A stretch of DNA of 64,000 nucleotides, from positions 1 through 64,000 of IMG/VR virus record IMGVR_UViG_3300023179_000032. The stretch is one strand, 5' to 3'. The DNA comes from a virus. Made by a program: the position numbers and the translations under genes. Below the pieces are notes generated by a model that was given only the letters and a program-made list of their open reading frames with translations, did not search any database and was not told the DNA's origin. Numbering within the stretch: position 1 is the stretch's first letter; the number at the start of each line of letters is the position of its first letter. This document shows, piece after piece, positions 61,853 through 64,000 of this stretch.

Positions 61853-64000
61853 TACTGAAATCCTCCTTCTGAATCCACTATTAATCTTTCTTCATCTGAT
61901 TCTGGTGGGGCTTGGAATGTCTGTCCTGTATAACCTTCATTTTGACTTTCCATTTCATTACTGCCACCTAGACCTGATTCTGCTTGATCCTGATTTGGTA
62001 TTCTTGATAATTCTAATGTTTGTGCAAATAATCCTCGGTCAAAAGTGCTTTCTAACATATTGACCTTGTATAGCCCGCTTATTATGGGTACAGCTTTTGG
62101 TCCAGGAAAATCATACATATGTCCGTTAATATCAACAGGATTTCTAAAATTTATATTAATATAAACCATGCTACGTTCATAGTTTATTGCACCATCTTTA
62201 TTGATATCATCATTAGTAGTACCTTGAGCTGTGTAATTACCAAAACCACTATCACCTAAATAGAATGGATCACCTAGAATTTTCATTGTTACAGTGATCA
62301 TATCCCCACCTTGATTAATAGCATTTTGAAATTGATGCACAATAATAGTACCAGCATCTTGTGGCATTATACCACCACCAGTTTTTTTATATTCTGTTTC
62401 ACTTGGTCTTACTAATAACTTAGTAGCTGAACTACCAATTTGTACATCACCATGTTTACCCTGTTTATATTCTTCTGTAGCATCATATAGAGTACCATCT
62501 TCTCTGCGTCTAAAATTAGTAACCTTACCACCTTCTACATGAGCTGAGGTAGTGGGTGTTGCTGTAGTGGCATTTCTATCACGTTGTTTAGCATCTTGAT
62601 TATTAGTTCCTGCATCTGATACTGTGGCTGTATAAAATGTTGCAGCGAATTTTATTTGAAAGTCTAAAATTTCTGTGTTTTTTCCAGTGTAAAAATAGTT
62701 ATATTCTTTCAGTGCTTGTTCTTTTTCTAATTTAATATCTAAAGGCTTAGCTCCTGATGGCATAAAAAGAGCTCTACTTACTCTAAAAGGTACTATTCTA
62801 AACACTGTAACTGTGGGCATTCTACCAGTAGTATTCATATTAGCATTAGTATCCAAGAGATAGTACTGGCTGCTAATTTTATACCAATCTATTTTATCAC
62901 CTTGTATATTTTCTGGCTGTAGAGCAGATATTCCATAATAACTACTGCTGATAACTTCATTAATGATAGTGCTAATCTGTGTACCTTGTTTAAAGTGTGC
63001 CTGACCTTTGTCACTTTCTATTTTTAATTGGCCACGTGTGAAAACTTTTTTATCTTTATCCCATGTAATATTATCTTTACCAAATATAGCCTCTACTTTT
63101 CTTCTATCTGTAAATCCTAAACTGGCCTTGCCTATTGGATTCACTCCACTTTTTTGTACATAATTTCCAGTATCTCCGGCTAATTCTAATCCTAATTTTT
63201 TAAAAACATTGCCTTGTCTTTCACCTGGGCTTATAGTGGCTCCAGTAGGACTACTAGTATCATCAGTTGAATTAGACTCTTTAATAGTACTAGTATCAGT
63301 AGGAAATAAAATAATAACTTTATCTGGTATAGGTATTTTGTTTTTTAAGGCCTGTTCTAGTAATAAATCATTTATTGTTCTTTGCAAACTATGTACACCA
63401 GTCTGTAACATTTCTTGAACAGTGCTTCCCTGTATGTTCATGTCAGTTTTGATGGAACTAATTTCTTCACTGTATGCTTCATCATTCCATGCTACTGCTG
63501 AACAATCATATTGACTACCTCTATCAGTAACTTTTAATTCAATATTAGTAATTTTTATAGGAAAATGTCTAACATTTATTACCTTGTCTTGAAATTGCAT
63601 GTCTGGGCCATAGTGACCCTTAAATTCTAATGTCAACAAAACAGGCATAACTACCCAGTTTTCATATCCTTCTAGGGCAGCTGCCATTTGTAAACTTTGA
63701 AAAAATAATCCTATGCTATATGGTTCAAACACTGAAAATGTCATTGTGGTCGAATTAGTATTCTTAGTCATCTCATCTAAGCCAATCACGCCTGCAATTT
63801 TTACATTATCAATAAAAAAATCAAATTTACCATCTGGATTATAATCTGGTGGATTTTTATCCACATCCCCTAGTCCAGGACTAGCATAAGCAGGCAATGA
63901 CACTCTATTTTCTGGATCTGCACTACCACTCTTAAAAATAATACGACCTAATTGACCTTTTTTATAACTTTCATCAGGAAAATTTATAGCAAACGGTGAC
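61852..64000 (-). CDS. baseplate hub protein, partial (continues past the right edge)
   Basis: An internal GTG at 63903 can start it, but the frame is open with no stop to the window end and reads plausible protein there (e.g. IIFKSGSADPENRVSLPAYA). The true start lies outside. The visible part is over 700 residues. IGLFFQSLQMAAALEGYENW and a beta-rich middle are seen. The context (before gp5 and gp25) suggests the gp27-like hub subunit, probably larger than T4 gp27 (391). The C-terminal 50 residues are acidic and Gln/Gly-rich. Confidence 0.7.
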   Translation of the reverse strand, partial: SPFAINFPDESYKKGQLGRIIFKSGSADPENRVSLPAYASPGLGDVDKNPPDYNPDGKFDFFIDNVKIAGVIGLDEMTKNTNSTTMTFSVFEPYSIGLFFQSLQMAAALEGYENWVVMPVLLTLEFKGHYGPDMQFQDKVINVRHFPIKITNIELKVTDRGSQYDCSAVAWNDEAYSEEISSIKTDMNIQGSTVQEMLQTGVHSLQRTINDLLLEQALKNKIPIPDKVIILFPTDTSTIKESNSTDDTSSPTGATISPGERQGNVFKKLGLELAGDTGNYVQKSGVNPIGKASLGFTDRRKVEAIFGKDNITWDKDKKVFTRGQLKIESDKGQAHFKQGTQISTIINEVISSSYYGISALQPENIQGDKIDWYKISSQYYLLDTNANMNTTGRMPTVTVFRIVPFRVSRALFMPSGAKPLDIKLEKEQALKEYNYFYTGKNTEILDFQIKFAATFYTATVSDAGTNNQDAKQRDRNATTATPTTSAHVEGGKVTNFRRREDGTLYDATEEYKQGKHGDVQIGSSATKLLVRPSETEYKKTGGGIMPQDAGTIIVHQFQNAINQGGDMITVTMKILGDPFYLGDSGFGNYTAQGTTNDDINKDGAINYERSMVYININFRNPVDINGHMYDFPGPKAVPIISGLYKVNMLESTFDRGLFAQTLELSRIPNQDQAESGLGGSNEMESQNEGYTGQTFQAPPESDEERLIVDSEGGFQ

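Overview
The window looks like part of a large T4-like myovirus genome (Caudoviricetes) of the marine or freshwater cyanophage/pelagiphage type. Support comes from a T4 replication set (gp41 helicase, gp61-type primase, gp62-type clamp-loader subunit, UvsW), T4 baseplate genes (gp25, gp6, a gp5-like spike and a hub protein that runs off the right edge), late-promoter motifs resembling TATAAATA, and typical auxiliary genes (carbamoyltransferase, KdsA, HemF, glycosyltransferases). The host cannot be named from the sequence.

Layout. (1) Positions 1-7,200 are an early, mostly rightward region of very small genes. Many units have their own near-perfect sigma70 promoter (TTGACA, exactly 17 bases, TATAAT-like). 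The region also carries one larger AAA ATPase, three tRNAs (Met/Ile-CAT, Leu-TAA, Arg-TCT) and a candidate structured RNA opposite the first tRNA. It is visibly richer in G+C than the right part. (2) Positions 7,200-14,600 are an accessory region in mixed orientation: two HExxH proteins whose N-termini resemble T4 capsid-targeting peptides, a class I amidotransferase-like protein, coproporphyrinogen III oxidase, a class III nucleotide cyclase translationally coupled to a two-helix membrane protein, and two small membrane proteins. (3) Positions 14,600-25,050 are a mainly leftward replication and recombination block that includes a shrunken DnaE-like protein. (4) Positions 25,070-30,804 are a glycan module: KDO-8-P synthase, two Kps-like proteins, three DxD glycosyltransferases, a methyltransferase and a mannose-6-phosphate-isomerase-like cupin. 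(5) Positions 30,819-64,000 are a leftward virion module: tail-fibre paralogues, a subtilisin-like protease, a collagen-like fibre, a 4,697-residue giant protein, gp6, gp25, the gp5-like spike and the partial hub gene.

How it may work together. Host RNA polymerase probably reads the early units at once. Late genes carry TAAATA elements in two arrangements: 15-22 bases before the start with a Shine-Dalgarno sequence between, or only 4-8 bases before the start with none. The second arrangement predicts leaderless late mRNAs. The accessory region suggests proteins packaged in the head and injected, nucleotide second-messenger signalling, and haem precursor metabolism. All functions are inferred from sequence motifs by eye; no database search was run.
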